Shown here piece after piece: positions 48,256 to 61,323 of a stretch of DNA of 64,000 bases. The DNA is from Zoroaster sp. YZ-2022 (taxonomy: Eukaryota; Echinodermata; Asteroidea; Forcipulatida; Zoroasteridae). How positions within the stretch are numbered: the stretch's first letter is position 1; every line of letters starts with the position of its first letter. The stretch is from the NCBI GenBank assembly GCA_029582265.1, contig CM055819.1, positions 35,409,288-35,473,287 on the forward strand. Reading direction: 5' to 3'. Below the pieces are notes generated by a model. The model was not told the origin of the DNA. It searched no databases and was given only the letters and a program-made list of their open reading frames with translations. Both the position numbers and the translations under genes were made by a program.

Positions 48256-48965
48256 TAGAGAATTAGCTGTTACAAAAATTGTTATGATATAACTTTTGAA
48301 TTTTTTACCATGTGGAAGCCACAATATCTGGTATGATCGTATTCACCAATGAACAGTTGTTTTGGGAAAATCGAATCTGAGTCGTGTATAACTATAGGCC
48401 AAACGTTATGTTTGATGAAGTGGTTAACTTGACAATGAGGACAATGTCAATATTATATCACGATGCTTGAAAAGAATATTATACAGTAAAGAGTAGTAAT
48501 TAGTTTACACTGAAAAATATATATGCATGATTAAGTACATACCACAATACAAGGCTGCACTATGGTCATCATTATTTTATGCCATCGTACAGGTGTCACT
48601 TGTGTGTCGCCATCTGTACATACTGGATAGGGCTGTGTCTTTGTATAATTGGTAGAAGTGTTAGTATTTCACTTTTTTCACTATATTATGACGAAGTTTT
48701 GTATGTGAAGTAGGAGTAAGGTTTAAAACATGTAACAATCGAGAACACCACACACCAAAGAGTGTTATACATGATATTGTCCGTATAGTTATTTATGTAT
48801 TGATTAGTTGCTCTAGGGTGTTGTATTTGTAATTATTTTTCATGACAATATTTTCAACGACATGCCAACTGTAATTTGTTGGTCACCAAACGGAAATATA
48901 TTTTCGTTACACCCAGCAAAACATAAGAGTGGAAAGTATAACAATATTGTATAGTCTTAACTTAC
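48256..48965. other. nothing recognised
   Basis: AT-rich unique sequence without ORFs, repeats or RNA genes that I can support. Confidence 0.4.
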
Positions 48966-49030
48966 GACCTCATTTGTTTCATCTTCATTCTTCAAATCAA
49001 TCCATGTGACGTCATCATCGCTGTGTAAAC
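48966..49030 (-). CDS. candidate minus-strand exon (LHSDDDVTWIDLKNEDE)
   Basis: On the minus strand, acceptor TAAATTTTACGCAG|GT and donor GGTC|GTAAGT bound 65 nt encoding LHSDDDVTWIDLKNEDETNE and V after two bases that finish a codon. The acidic content, the strong donor and the single sensible open frame argue for a real exon. No partner exon or family was found. Confidence 0.35.
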
Positions 49031-49254
49031 CTGCGTAAAATTTAGACATATTTATTAGAGTTGTAAAATCCTTTGGACGATCAATCCATAGAGGTCTACC
49101 AGCGCGACCGATATCCACCCGAACTAATCAAACTCGAACCACACCAGGCGCCTGCTGCGATCAACACATACATAAGAGAAACAATGTAATTATCATCTCC
49201 ATGTAATATAAACAATGTAGATTGAGTAATTATTCATCGCCAGCATTACCAACT

Positions 49255-49450
49255 ATATAAAACTACAACAAGTCTCGAGCAACATATGTCTCAACCGATC
49301 CAGCCTGCCAATCAAACAGAAAATTGTTTAACCAATATCACACCAATCAAACCCAATCCAACCTGTCAATCAGCACCATTAACCAATACTCTCGAGCAAC
49401 ACTTTAGTCTCAACCAATCCAACCTGTCATTCAAACAGCACTGATTGTTC
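49255..49450 (+). repeat. short degenerate tandem repeat
   Basis: Blocks of CTCGAGCAACA, AGTCTCAACCAATCCA and CAACCTGTCA-TCAAACAGCA recur three times within 200 bp. Confidence 0.6.
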
Positions 49451-50138
49451 ACAATGGTTTAGCCTTTCATAACATTGGTCACAGTGTTGTTCAAGCGCTT
49501 GAATTAATTTTATAAATGTGAGCTTGACCGGTTCTTACAGCATTGCATTAGGAGGGCAAGCACATGACTATAATAGATCGGTGTAGTGAGCACATGGGGC
49601 ATTGCTTTTCTGCGGGGAGGCGGGGGGGCAGGTAAGGGTTTTCCTCTCTTTCTTTCTTTTTCTTTCTTTGGGGGCACCATCAGGACTTTTCATGGGGGCA
49701 ACTTGGTGGGGAACCACTGAAATTTGTAGGGGCACGTGCCCTCAGGTTCAACAGTAGGGCGCCCACTGGGTCCCAACCCATTCCTTTTGTTCTGCCTCAT
49801 GTTGGCACAAAGGGTTTAGATTTTCTTTTATGAATGAAACATAATATTTAGGACCCGTTCTATTGAAGAAGAGACGGTCCCCGGACGGAGGTTTCCGTGT
49901 AATCTGACTCTGAACTTGAAGTCATAAAAAAAATGGAAAAACATTGTATGCATTGATTTCTAGGTTTTGCATTTTTAGTTTGATAAAACCTCGAACAATC
50001 TATAGCAGTCTTGTACCTTTTCATGCAAATATTAATAAAACGGCAAAACAGGACAATGTCTGTATCATGTTTGTCTTTCACGCGGCCTCCGTTAAATCCA
50101 TAAACAGGTCAAAATATCTCTGCTTTCGAGACAGCAAC
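49451..50138. other. low-complexity and unique sequence
   Basis: It contains a G-run/pyrimidine block (49610-49680: GGGGAGGCGGGGGGGCAGG, then a TTTC-rich tract). No gene seen before the candidate first exon at 50139. Confidence 0.4.
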
Positions 50139-50185
50139 ATGAGTAGTTCCGTTAACGCAACGTACGTGTTTAGTACCGCAGCAAG
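50139..50185 (+). CDS. candidate first coding exon (MSSSVNATYVFSTAA)
   Basis: ATG in a fair context (CAACATGAG) opens 15 codons and a split codon before a strong donor AG|GTAAGG. A continuing exon would have to lie to the right, where sequence quality collapses at about 51.2 kb. Not recognised. Confidence 0.3.
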
Positions 50186-50189
50186 GTAA

Positions 50190-51210
50190 GGACCTCAACT
50201 GCGCACTTTTTGTGTAATGAATAATCAGCGCAGCGGAGCTCTAATAGAAGCCAGTCAGCAAAATAAATTGTTAGCCAACGAGCCGAATCATCGGCAAGGT
50301 AGAAGAAATACAGCTCTTTGATTGGACAACAGTAAGCAACCAGCTGTCTGAGCATGCGCAGTTACCAGAAAATTAATGACGCGTCACCCTTTAATGGCGT
50401 ACGATCTTTCAGTAACTCCAGGCCGCCCAGCTTAGCCGGTTATAAAGATCCGAGTTCCAGGCCTGGGCCCCGCTGCCCGTGGTGCTGGCTAGCTGGTTGC
50501 AACACCTGTCGGCATAGTGCGGCATATGTCAGTGGGGTCGAGTTATTAAGCAAGACACGCATTCGAATCACCGCGTTTTGTAGTGTTTCAAAGTCGTAAT
50601 AATTGGCCTTATTGCCGAAAGTCTGAATATCTGTTGACTTGAAATCAGATTTTGTTGAACAATACAATTTAAAGGTAAATCATGTTTAAAAGTTACCAAC
50701 TTGGAAATATTTACGACGAGCCTTCCGAAAAACAGTCCAATCACAGAGAAAAATCTGTTTCATTTCTCCATGGTACAATACACGGACGGACGGTCGAGTT
50801 TGAGAGTGCACAATGTATGTACAGTAAAATCGTCCCGCAACACAGACATCTACGGCGCGACTCACACACAGCAGCGGAATGAAGAAGCGGGCCGGTGTGA
50901 CAGCCGTGTTTGGTACAAGGCGATTAATTATTCATGAGTTGTACATCGAACGATAGCTCGCGCGCTTGCTCTGTGTGTAGACCAAGTTTAATGTTGATTT
51001 TCTCCGAAGCGCGAAATTCAAAAACGAAACGGGCCGCAAAGTGATGGTTGTCTTCATCGCTCGATAATTCCGGAATGGAATAAGCTACGGAAATAACATT
51101 TGTATCATTGGAAAGCCCGTGAGTTACTTGTTAACCTAGTATACATTTCTATGAATGTCAGATCTGGGGGAAAGGTCTCATTTCGACGGAGCGGGTCACA
51201 TTTGACGACA
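50190..51210 (+). repeat. clean arm of a ~1-kb inverted duplication
   Basis: The reverse complement of 59940-60823 aligns along this stretch. Shared blocks include GGAGCTCTAATAG, CTCTTTGATTGGA, GTCTGAGCATGCG, TTTGTAGTGTTT, ATTGGCCTTATTGC, TTGACTTGAAATCA, GGTAAATCATGTTTAAA, TTTCATTTCTCCATGGTACA and TACATTTCTATGAAT. This arm has normal complexity; the other is degraded. Confidence 0.85.
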
Positions 51211-54200
51211 GCTGCTCCTCCTCAGGGCTGTACCAACAAATTGTTTCCTATTTAATGCAGGAAAATAAAATTTTAAACACAATTGGCAAAAAGTTTAAAA
51301 AGTCCCCTTTTTGGAGGGGCAAACAAAAAATTTGCTCCCCTTTTACACCAGAAACCCGGAGCACCGGAAAGCCCGGTTTTTACCGCCGGGGTTCATGTCC
51401 CAGCTAGTATTTTAGGGGATTTTTAAAAACAAATATTTTTATTTTAAAGGAAAATTGGTTTTGATTTCAAACGTTCAAAATGTTTTTTGAAAAATTTAGG
51501 GAAACCCCTTTTTTTCCAAATTTTTTCCCCCCAAAAAAGCCCAACCCAAAAAAAACTGTTTTTCCCCAGGAAAAAAAACAATGGTTTTGGGTGGGGACAA
51601 AAATTTTGGGAATTTGGGGAAAAAAAATGAAAAAGGGGGGACCCTTTTGGGGGGAAAAAATTTTGCCCTTGCCGGTTGGTCAAAATTTGTTTTTTGGGAA
51701 AACAAAAAAAGGGGGGGGTTTTTCGTCGAAATTTCGGTTTCGAAAAATTTGAAATTTTAAAAAGGGGCCCTCAAACTTTAGGAAGGTCGGGGGGCCCCTT
51801 TGAGGACGGGGCAAATTTGAAAGCTTTCTGGGTCAAAAAAATTTTTTTTTTTTACATTTTTAAAAATTTACAAAAAACAAACTTTTATGGGGAGGGGGAA
51901 ACAGAAATTGGCCCAATTTCCAAACGGTTTCCCCTGGACGGAAATTTGCGGTTCATCCCCTTTGTGATATTTTTTAGGGTTTAATGGAACAATTATTTAA
52001 AAATCTTTTTAAAAACAGAATAAAAATTGAGTTGGCCCCCAATTCCAAAAAGAAAAAAAATCGTTGGGGAACGGGTTCCCAAAAGCAAAAATTTTTAAAA
52101 AAAAGGGGGGTTTTTGTGGAAGACAAATTTAAATTTTAAAAACTTTCAAAATGGGAAAATTTTTAAAAATTTTGAAAGCGTTTTTGTCAAAAATTTTGAC
52201 GGCCAAATTTATTTTTTTTCCCCCTGGAAGTAAAATTTAATTTTTAAAAAATATATCTCCCCCGGGTAAATTTTTAAAAACCCAGTCTGGGGAAAAATAT
52301 TTAAAAAAGGGAAATTTGACCTTTTCCCTGCCCAAAGAATTTTGAATTTTTTTAAAAAATTTTTAAAAACCCAAAGGGGAAAAAACAAAAAATTTTGGTA
52401 AATTTGCAAAAAATTTAAAAAATACCAAGGACCAACTCCACCCAAAAGGTCAAATTTAATTTTTAAAAAAATAATCAAAAAAAAAAGGGAAATTAAATTT
52501 TTTGACCACAAAACAAAAAAAATTTAAAAAGGACCCCCCACCCCAAAACGAAGAAAAAGTTTAAAATTTAAAAAAACCCTTTTCCAAAACCCGGGGGAAA
52601 TTTTTTTTGGATTTTGGAAAAAATTTTTCAAAATTTGACCATTTTGGAAAAAATTTTTTTCCCAAAAACCGGAAAAGGGTTTTTACAAAAATTTTAAACA
52701 AAATAGTTTTTTTTTTCGCGAATCGCCCCAAATTGATTTTAAAATGGAATGGGTTCACGGTCAAAATTGGGTTTAGGAAACTCCGGGGCCACTATCTGAG
52801 CAACTGGGGGAAATTTTTTAAAGGATTTTCTGGTAAATTTTTTGTTTTTTTAAAATTTAAAAAAATTTTAAAAAGTATTTTTTGGGGGAGAATGGCAAAA
52901 CAGAGGCACCCCAGACGGATCACACTGGATTTAAAGGCCCCAGACTAGTATTTTGGGAGAATGCACAAAAATTTTTAAAGGAAAACCGTTTGTTCAGACC
53001 GATCAAATAAAGATTTGGCCCCCCCCCCAGAGTCATGGGGTTGAACGGGATTTCCCCACCAAAAAAAAATCAGAAAGGGGTGGGCAAATTTTTGTTTTTG
53101 GGGGGAAAAAAAGTTCGAGTTTTGGGCCCCAATTTTTGGAAAATTTTGCCCTAGGGTATGGTAAAATTTGTTTTTGGGCAAAATGGGTTTTGTTTTTTTG
53201 GCCTGAATCCTCAAATTGATATGAAAATGGAAAGGGGCCCCACCAAAATTGGTTTAGGGAACGGCCCTTAGGCCATATCTGAAAACTGGGGGAAAATTTT
53301 AAAGGATTTTTCTGGTCGAATTTGAATTTTTAAAAATTTACAAAGACAAAAGTAGCTTTATGGAGAATGGCAAACAGAAATTTCAATTTCAAAAGAGGCC
53401 CACCCCGCAGAGGACACACTCCGAGTTCAGCCCCTAGACTAGTATTTTAGGAAAGACAAATAACTATTTAAGGAACACCTTTGATTACGACCGATAAAAA
53501 TGACGATTTCAGGACCCCCCACCCCACCCAGATTTTGGCTTAAAACGGTGATTTCCCCAAAGAAAAAAAATGGGTGGGGGGACAAATTTTTTGTTTTTGG
53601 GGGGGAAAAACTCGAGATTTGGGACCCAAATTTTGAGCCCACCGGATGGTAAAATTTTTTTTTGGGGCAAAAAAAGGTTTTTTTTTTTTGGGCTGGAATC
53701 CCCAAATTGATATGTAAATGGAAGGGGTCCACGGTCAAAATTGGTTTAGGAACGGTCTTGAGCCCCCATCTGAGCAACTGGGGGAAAATTTTTTGAAAGG
53801 ACTTTTCGGGTCAAGAAATTTGGAAATTTTTTTAAATTTTGGGCAAAGTTTAAAAGAGTTTTTGGGAGAATGGAAAAAAAAATTTACCCACTTACAAATT
53901 CCCCCGAGAGGATCACACTATGAAAAAGGCCCCTAGACTTATTTTAGAGTAATGAAAAATAATTTTTAGAAACTGTTTATTAGCCCGACAAAATGAAGTT
54001 TTTAGCCCCCCCCACTCCCACCCAGAGTCTATGGGGATTAAAGGGGGGTTTTAAAAAAGAAAAATCATGCAAAAGGGGGGGGGAAAATTTTTTTTATTTT
54101 AAAAAATTTTGAGATTTAACTAATTTGGAAAATTTTGTGGGTATGGAAAAATTATCTTGGGAAAAAATATTGTTTTTTTTTCGGCCAATCCCCCTCAAAT

Positions 54201-57200
54201 TAAAATTTAAAGGAGGGGTCCACAAAATTGGTTTAGGAACGGGGGTCTCGGACATCTGAGCAACTGAGGGCAAATTTTGGGACTTTTCGGGTCAAGTTTT
54301 TGGTTTTTTTTAAAATTTCAAAAAGTTTAAAAAAGAAACTTTATGGAGAATGGCAAAAAAAAATTTCCCTTTTCACACAGACGGGCACCCCAGAGGGGAT
54401 CACACCCCGAGCAGGTCCCACAAAGTATTTTAGAGAAAGCACAAAATTTTTAAGGAACACTGTTTTTTTCAGCCCGATCAAATGAAATTTTGGGCCCCCC
54501 CCAGAGTCTAGGGTTGGGGGGGGAGTTCCCCCCAAAAAAAATCATGCATAATGGGTGGGGAAATATTTTGTTTTTGGGAGGGGAAAACTGAGATTTGGGG
54601 CCCCAAATTTTTGGTTTTTGCCCAGCCATGGAAAAAAATTGTTTTTAAAAAAAATGGGTTTTTTTTTTTCCCCGGGAACCCTCAAATTGATATGTAAAGG
54701 GAAGGGGGCTCATGAAAAATTGGGTTAGGAAGGGGTCTCTACTTTCAAACGAAAAATTTTAAAAGGGATTTTCGGGTCAAAAATTTTGATTTTTTACACA
54801 TTTGGCACAAAGTTTACAAAAGTATTTTTTAGGGAGAATGGAAAACAAAAATTACTCCCCCACAGACGGCACCCCCAGAGGATCACACTGCGGGTTAACC
54901 CAGACAGTATTTTAGAGTAATAAAATAACTTTTTAAAGAACACCTGTTTGATTACCCCGATCAAATGAAGATTTCAGGCCCCCCCACCCCACCCAGAGTC
55001 TATGGGCTTGAAGGTGATTTCCACCAAAGAAAATCTATAATGCGGGGGACAATATTTTTTTTTTGGGGGGGAAAAACTTGAGATTTGGGACCAATTTAAA
55101 AAATTTTGCCCACCCGGTATGGTCAAAAATTCAGATTTTAAAAATATTGTTTTTTGTTGGGCCGAATCCCTAAATTAGATTTTAAATGGTAGGGTCTCAC
55201 GGTCAAATTGGTTTGGGGAACAGGTCCCCCCACATCTGAGCAACTGGGGGAAAATGTTTAAAAGGATTTTTCTTCAAGAAATTTTTAATTTTTTAAATTT
55301 GGCAAAAAGTTTAAAAAGAGCTTTATGGAGAATCCCAAAACAGAAATTGCCCCAAATTTAAAGAGGCTACCCCCAGACGGACAACTGTTAAGGCCCCTAG
55401 ACAGTTTTTTGGGAGAAGAAATAATCTTTTAAAGGAACACTGCTTGATTCACACATCAAATGACAGATTTGGGACCCCCAGGTCTATCGGCTTGAACGGT
55501 GATTTCCCCAAAAAAAAAATCATGATAATGGGGTGGGGACAATTTTTTTGTTTTTGGGGGGGGGGAAAATTTTGAGATTTCCCCCTTTTTGGAAAAATTT
55601 TCCCCCCTTGGGTTTAAAAAATTTTGTTTTTGGGACAAAATGGGTTTTGTTTTTTTCAATCCCCTAAAACGAAGAAAAATGGGGGCCCTAGTCAAAATTG
55701 GTTTGAACGGGTCTTGAGGCCACTTTTGGGGAAAAGAGGGAAATTTTTTAAAAGGACTTTTTAAATTTGGACATTTTTACAAACAAAGTTTAAAAAAGTA
55801 TTTTTAGGAGTGAAAACAAAAATTTACCCATCACACAGAGGGGCACCCCGGACGGACACACTACGAGTTAAGGTCCCAGACTAGTTTTTTAGAGAAAGCA
55901 CAAATAACATTTAAGGAACACCTTTTGATTCAATGATAAAAGAAGATTTGGGGCCCCCCACTCCCCCCCCGAGTCTATGGGGTTTGAAAATTCCCCCCAA
56001 AAAAAAAAAACAAAAAAGGGGTGGGGGGCAAAAATTTTTTATTTTGGGGGGGAAAAATTTTGAGATTTGGGACCACTTTGGGAAAACCCCTACCCGGTAT
56101 GGTAAAAATTTGATTTAAAAATAGGTTTTTTTTTGTCGCCGGAATCGCCTCAAATTAGATAAAATGGTGGGGGGGTCCAGGAAAAAATTGGGGTTTAGGA
56201 ACAGGCCCGGGGGCCACATCTGGGGGAAATTTTTTGAAAGGATTTTCGGTAAATTTGGTTTTTTTTACTTTTGAAAATTTTAAAAAAGAAACTTTTATGG
56301 AGAAAAAACGGGGCCCATTTCACACAGAGGGATCCAAGACGGATCACTTTTGGAGCGGGTCCCCAAACAGTTTTGGGAAAAAAATAACTATTTAAGGAAC
56401 ACTGTTTGATTACGACGATCAAATAAAGATTTGGGGCCCCCCACCCCACCCAGAGTCAGGGGCTTGAGGGGGATTTCCACCAAAAAAAAACTGCTAAGGG
56501 GTGTGGGAATTATTTTTATTTTGGGAGGGGAAAAACTGAGATTTGGGCCCCAAATTTTTGAAACCCCCCAGGGTATGGTAAAATTTGATTTTGGGCAAAA
56601 AATAGTTTTTTTTTTTTTCGGCCGGAATCGTCAAATTGATTTTAAATGGAAGGGGGTCCCTTTAAAAATTTTTAGGAAGGGGTCCGGGTCACTATCTGAA
56701 ACAGGAAAATTTTGAAAGGACTTTCGGTCAAGAAATTTGGTTTTTTTTTAAAATTTGGCACAAAGTTTAAAAAGTAGTTTTTAGGGGAGAAAAAAAAATT
56801 TTCCCCTTTTCACAGAGGGGCTCCCCCTCAGACGGATCAACGCGAGTTACGGGTCCCGACAGTATTTTAGGAGAATGACAAATAACTAAGAACACCTTGA
56901 TTCAGACCCATCAAATGACAGATTTGCACCCCCACTCCCACCCAGATCATGGGGCTTGAACGGGAGTTCCCCCCAAAAAAATCATAAAAGGGTGGGGACA
57001 ATTTTTTTATTTGGGGAAAACTGAGTTTTGGGGACCCATTGGGAAAAAATTTTTCCTAGCCATGGTCAAAATTTGTTTTTGGGGCAAAAAATAGGTTGGG
57101 TTTTTTTTGGGCCTGAACCCCTCAAATTAGATATGAAATGGAAGGGGGGTCTCATGGTAAAAATTGGAGGGGAACGGGTCTCCCCCCATCGACAATGAGG

Positions 57201-57640
57201 GCAAATTTTGAAAGGATTTTCGTCAAAAATTTTGGGAAATTTTTTAAAATTTTTTTACAAATTTTAAAAAGTAGCAGGGAGAAGGGAAAAAAAACTGAAT
57301 TTTACACAGAGGACCCCGCAGACGGATACTTGCCGAGTTAACCCCTTTTAAAGTATCTTAGAGAAAAGGCAAAAACTTAAAACAATCCCCAATACAGATA
57401 AAAATGAAGATTTGGGTTTTAGTTTCCCCCAGCCAGAGTCCACGGCTCAAACAGGGTTCCCCACCAAAGAAAATCGCAAAAGGGGGGACAATATTTTGTT
57501 TTTGGGGAGAAAAAAGAGATTTCGACCCAATTTAAAATTTTTAACTTTTGGGCAAAAGTTTCAAAAGTAGTTTTAGGGGAGAATGAAAAAAAGAACTAGG
57601 TTTTGCTTAGAAATTATTTTTGATTTGAACAGAATAAAAT
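51211..57640 (-). repeat. corrupted, inverted array of the 565-bp satellite (~13 copies)
   Basis: Read in reverse complement, each unit follows the contig 3 satellite: AATTGATATGTAAATGG for its CGAATTTGAGGCG side, GGTCAAAATTGGTTTAGGAA, ATCTGAGCAACTG, CAAAGTTTAAAAAG, GGATCACAC and CTAGACTAGTATTTTAG. Landmarks recur about every 480 bp, against about 565 bp in the clean copies. Ordinary words are replaced by homopolymers (AAAATTTT, GGGGG, CCCCC). Every ORF here is meaningless. Confidence 0.85.
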
Positions 57641-59939
57641 GAAGATAAATGAAAGAGTTATTTATCATTAATATTTTGGGCCCTTTTTTATAATGTTGTT
57701 CTTACCAGAATGCGTTTTAAAGTCCGAGCTGTTATTATACCCATAATGCAACTGGGTTGACCAGTTGCCTTAAAATGAAATTTGAACGTTGTTCATTTTT
57801 TATGACCAATTATACCAAAAAAAAAAAAAAACATTTTTTTAAAAAAGCAAACGATTTGGGCAAAGTTTATGTTGATGAGAGAATGATTTTTGAGGATAGC
57901 CACAAAAGACCTGTTGGTGAGCATGGTTGAGTCGTTTAAAACATAGCCATGAAGAGGTAGGGGCCCCGGGGCAAGTTTTCATCTGGCTCATTCCGATCTC
58001 CTAATGAATGAAACACAACCAAAAAAATACGAAAAAGAGTTTTTAAATTTACTATTTAAAAAACCCCAAATGGGTCCTGTAAAGGGGTCCCCCCCCTTTA
58101 AGATTTTTGGGCACTATAAACCCGTCCCCCTTTCCCCTTTGGTCGAAAATATAATTTATTAACCCCCCCTCCAAACCTCCAAAACCCTTTTCAAAGGAAG
58201 GATTTTAAGGATTTAGGTTAAAGCTACAGCTCTTTGAAAGGAAGGATTTGGGGGATTGAGGTTATGAGAAATGGCCTAGGGGGTTTGGGAAACCATGAAA
58301 ACAGTTTTAATTTTAAAATTTTAAACTTAGACCTTGAAATTATATTAATTGCTTTTTTGAAAATTCACATAAAATTTGTTTCAATCATCCATCACAATAA
58401 GTTTAGAGTAATTGTGTTAATTTTATGAATGAAATTAGGGCCCAAACACGTTGAAAGCTTACCCAATAAAGAAGACCCCCCCCCTTTGACCACCCTATGG
58501 GGTTTGGAAAAAAAAACAAGAGTTAAAAAAATTTAAATCCTCCCACATCAATTTAACCCAACCCCCAATGGTTTTTTTAGGGAAACCCTTCTGAACCATC
58601 AAAACCAACCAACCAACGCGGGGAGTTTGAGGGGTTATTTTTAAATTTTGCTTTTTGGGGGCCATCCCAAAAAAATTTAACTTGGAAAGTATTTGTCTCA
58701 ACTAGGGAAAAAGGGAAAAGACTATATAAAAGAGCAGCCATCTTTTTTTCTAAACCAACCCAAGGATTAAAGAGGCTCATTCAAAAAAAAGACTGGGCCC
58801 CAAAATGTGATTTTAATGGGGTCAGTGATAAAGTTAAATGAACCCATTTACCTGGAATAACCTGAGTACACGCCTTCAGCTAAGGGTCAAGAGCGAGCAA
58901 ACAGAGTCCCCTCTGTAGTCTCACCAATGGAGAAAAGGGCAAAAGGCAAGAAGTCAGAAGGGGGGATGAAGGGCCCCAGCCCCACATTCTGAAAGCAAAA
59001 ACATAAAAAATTCTCAATTTTGGAACCCTTGAAAGTGAAAATAATAACCCCAAATTTAATAATATTTCATTTTTAAGATTTCCCTTATTAAAAGGTTTTT
59101 GGAGATAATACAGATAGGATAGCCCAAACTTTGTATTCCATTTGGGGAAAGCGGGGCCATGTTTTGTATGGATGTTACCAAGATAGGGAAATTCAAAAAA
59201 GAGAAAAAGGGTACCGTTTTGGGGGAATTTTAGAATTTTTTCCCAGATTAAAACATCTCCCACGGTATTGCTTTTTAAAGGTATCATCCATGAAAAGATA
59301 GAAATATTTTTAGCATTTGTGCAAAAAAGAGAAAATGCAGTGTGACAGGGTCTCCTTTTTTCATGTTGTTGGAAAATTTTTTACACCTCCGGAACATATC
59401 TGATTGGAAAAAAATCTGACATTCCAACGGAACGGATACGGTTTTCATATCGTATCTGTATCCTGCCCAGAAAGCCTTTTAAACCCCTTTGTCCCAATGC
59501 ACTTTAAAATTAACCCTGTTTATGGGCCAAATCATTCTTTTAATCTTTCTAGCCCCTGGGGGGGGACATAGCCCTGATCAACCATAGTGTTACCCCTGCC
59601 TCAAAGGTCCATTTTTTTGGATTCATAAAGGGGGGTTTTTCCAACCCAAAAACCCCCTAATTGTTTCTTTTTTTCCCAAAACACAAGTTCAAACCAATGA
59701 CAAGTTCTGACGGGATTAGGGGTTTACTTATCAATGTCATCAAAAATGTAACGTCAAAAAATGAAAAAATTTATGGTTTTTTTTCCCCAATGTAAAAAAT
59801 TTTTTTTTTGCTCCTTTAAAACTACCCTGTAAGCAAGATTCCAGAAGACTTGCCCAAAAACTTTGGAGGAGAGGATGATTTTTTTGGGTTTTTCCCGTCT
59901 AGGTCGAGTCGCTTTAAATTTTAGAGAAAATAAATCAAT
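57641..59939. other. degraded unique sequence, nothing annotatable
   Basis: It has the same homopolymer-rich texture as the satellite before it but no satellite landmarks. Apparent ORFs such as 58880-59287 cannot be trusted. I see no family signature. Confidence 0.5.
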
Positions 59940-60823
59940 AAAAATTTTGGGCCCCCAAAAAGGGCCTTTCCCCCGATCTGAATTCATAGAAATGTAACAG
60001 GGTTAAAAAGAATTCCCGGGTTTCCAGCAAAGACGATTTTCCCTCGGGAAATTTTCGGCAGAAGACAACATCACTTTGCCGCTTGCTTTTGAATTTTGGC
60101 TCGGGGAAAACAAATTTAAAAATTGGGCCACAAAGAAAAGGGCCGCACCGGGGCCCAATCGAATAATTAACAGCCCCTTTTACCAAACACCGTGTCCCAC
60201 CGCCCGCCTTTTTTATTCCCCTGCTTTTTGTGGAGTCCGGGGGAAAAAGTCTGTGTTGGGACATTTTTTACAAAATTTTGGGACCCAAAACCCACCGGCC
60301 CGTCCGTCTCTTTTGTACCATGGAGAAATGAAAAGGGTTTTCTTGGGTTACTGTTTTTTTTAAGGTTTTTGGAATATTTCAAAAGTTGGAATTTAAACAT
60401 GATTTACCTTTTAAAATTTTATTGTTCAACAAAATCATGATTTCAAGTCAAAGATATTAGACTTTATGCAATAAGGCCAATTTTAACTTTTTAAACACTA
60501 CAAAAAGGTGATTCAATGCAAATATTGTAACCCAATCACCCCCCCGACATATGATGCACAGGCTAGGTGTATGCAGGCCCAAGGAGCGGGGGCCCAGGCC
60601 TAGACTTGGGCGATAAAGCTGTCCCGAGTTTTGAAAGATCGACCCCAAAGGGGGAGCCCAAAATTTTTGGGAACCGCATGCTCAGACAACTGGGCTTTCT
60701 GTTTTCCAATCAAAGAGTGTATTTTTCTACCCCAGATTCCTCGTTAAAAATTTATTTTGGGGGTTAAAAAACTATTAGAGCTCCAACCAGCTTTCCAAAA
60801 GGGAGTTATAGGGCCTTTTTTTT
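59940..60823 (-). repeat. degraded arm of the ~1-kb inverted duplication
   Basis: Partner of 50190-51210 in opposite orientation, shorter by about 140 bp. Differences are dominated by short runs turned into homopolymers. It ends at the second gap. Confidence 0.85.
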
Positions 60824-61323
60824 NNNNNNNNNNNNNNNNNNNNNNNNNNNNNNNNNNNNNNNNNNNNNNNNNNNNNNNNNNNNNNNNNNNNNNNNNNNNN
60901 NNNNNNNNNNNNNNNNNNNNNNNNNNNNNNNNNNNNNNNNNNNNNNNNNNNNNNNNNNNNNNNNNNNNNNNNNNNNNNNNNNNNNNNNNNNNNNNNNNNN
61001 NNNNNNNNNNNNNNNNNNNNNNNNNNNNNNNNNNNNNNNNNNNNNNNNNNNNNNNNNNNNNNNNNNNNNNNNNNNNNNNNNNNNNNNNNNNNNNNNNNNN
61101 NNNNNNNNNNNNNNNNNNNNNNNNNNNNNNNNNNNNNNNNNNNNNNNNNNNNNNNNNNNNNNNNNNNNNNNNNNNNNNNNNNNNNNNNNNNNNNNNNNNN
61201 NNNNNNNNNNNNNNNNNNNNNNNNNNNNNNNNNNNNNNNNNNNNNNNNNNNNNNNNNNNNNNNNNNNNNNNNNNNNNNNNNNNNNNNNNNNNNNNNNNNN
61301 NNNNNNNNNNNNNNNNNNNNNNN
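60824..61323. other. assembly gap, 500 N
   Basis: Exactly 500 N, a fixed-size scaffold join. Satellite of the same family occurs in both flanking contigs. Confidence 0.99.

Noticed and set aside
51444..60650. Many F/K/G/P-rich open frames on both strands
   Set aside because: They lie in homopolymer-corrupted sequence; most are degraded satellite copies.
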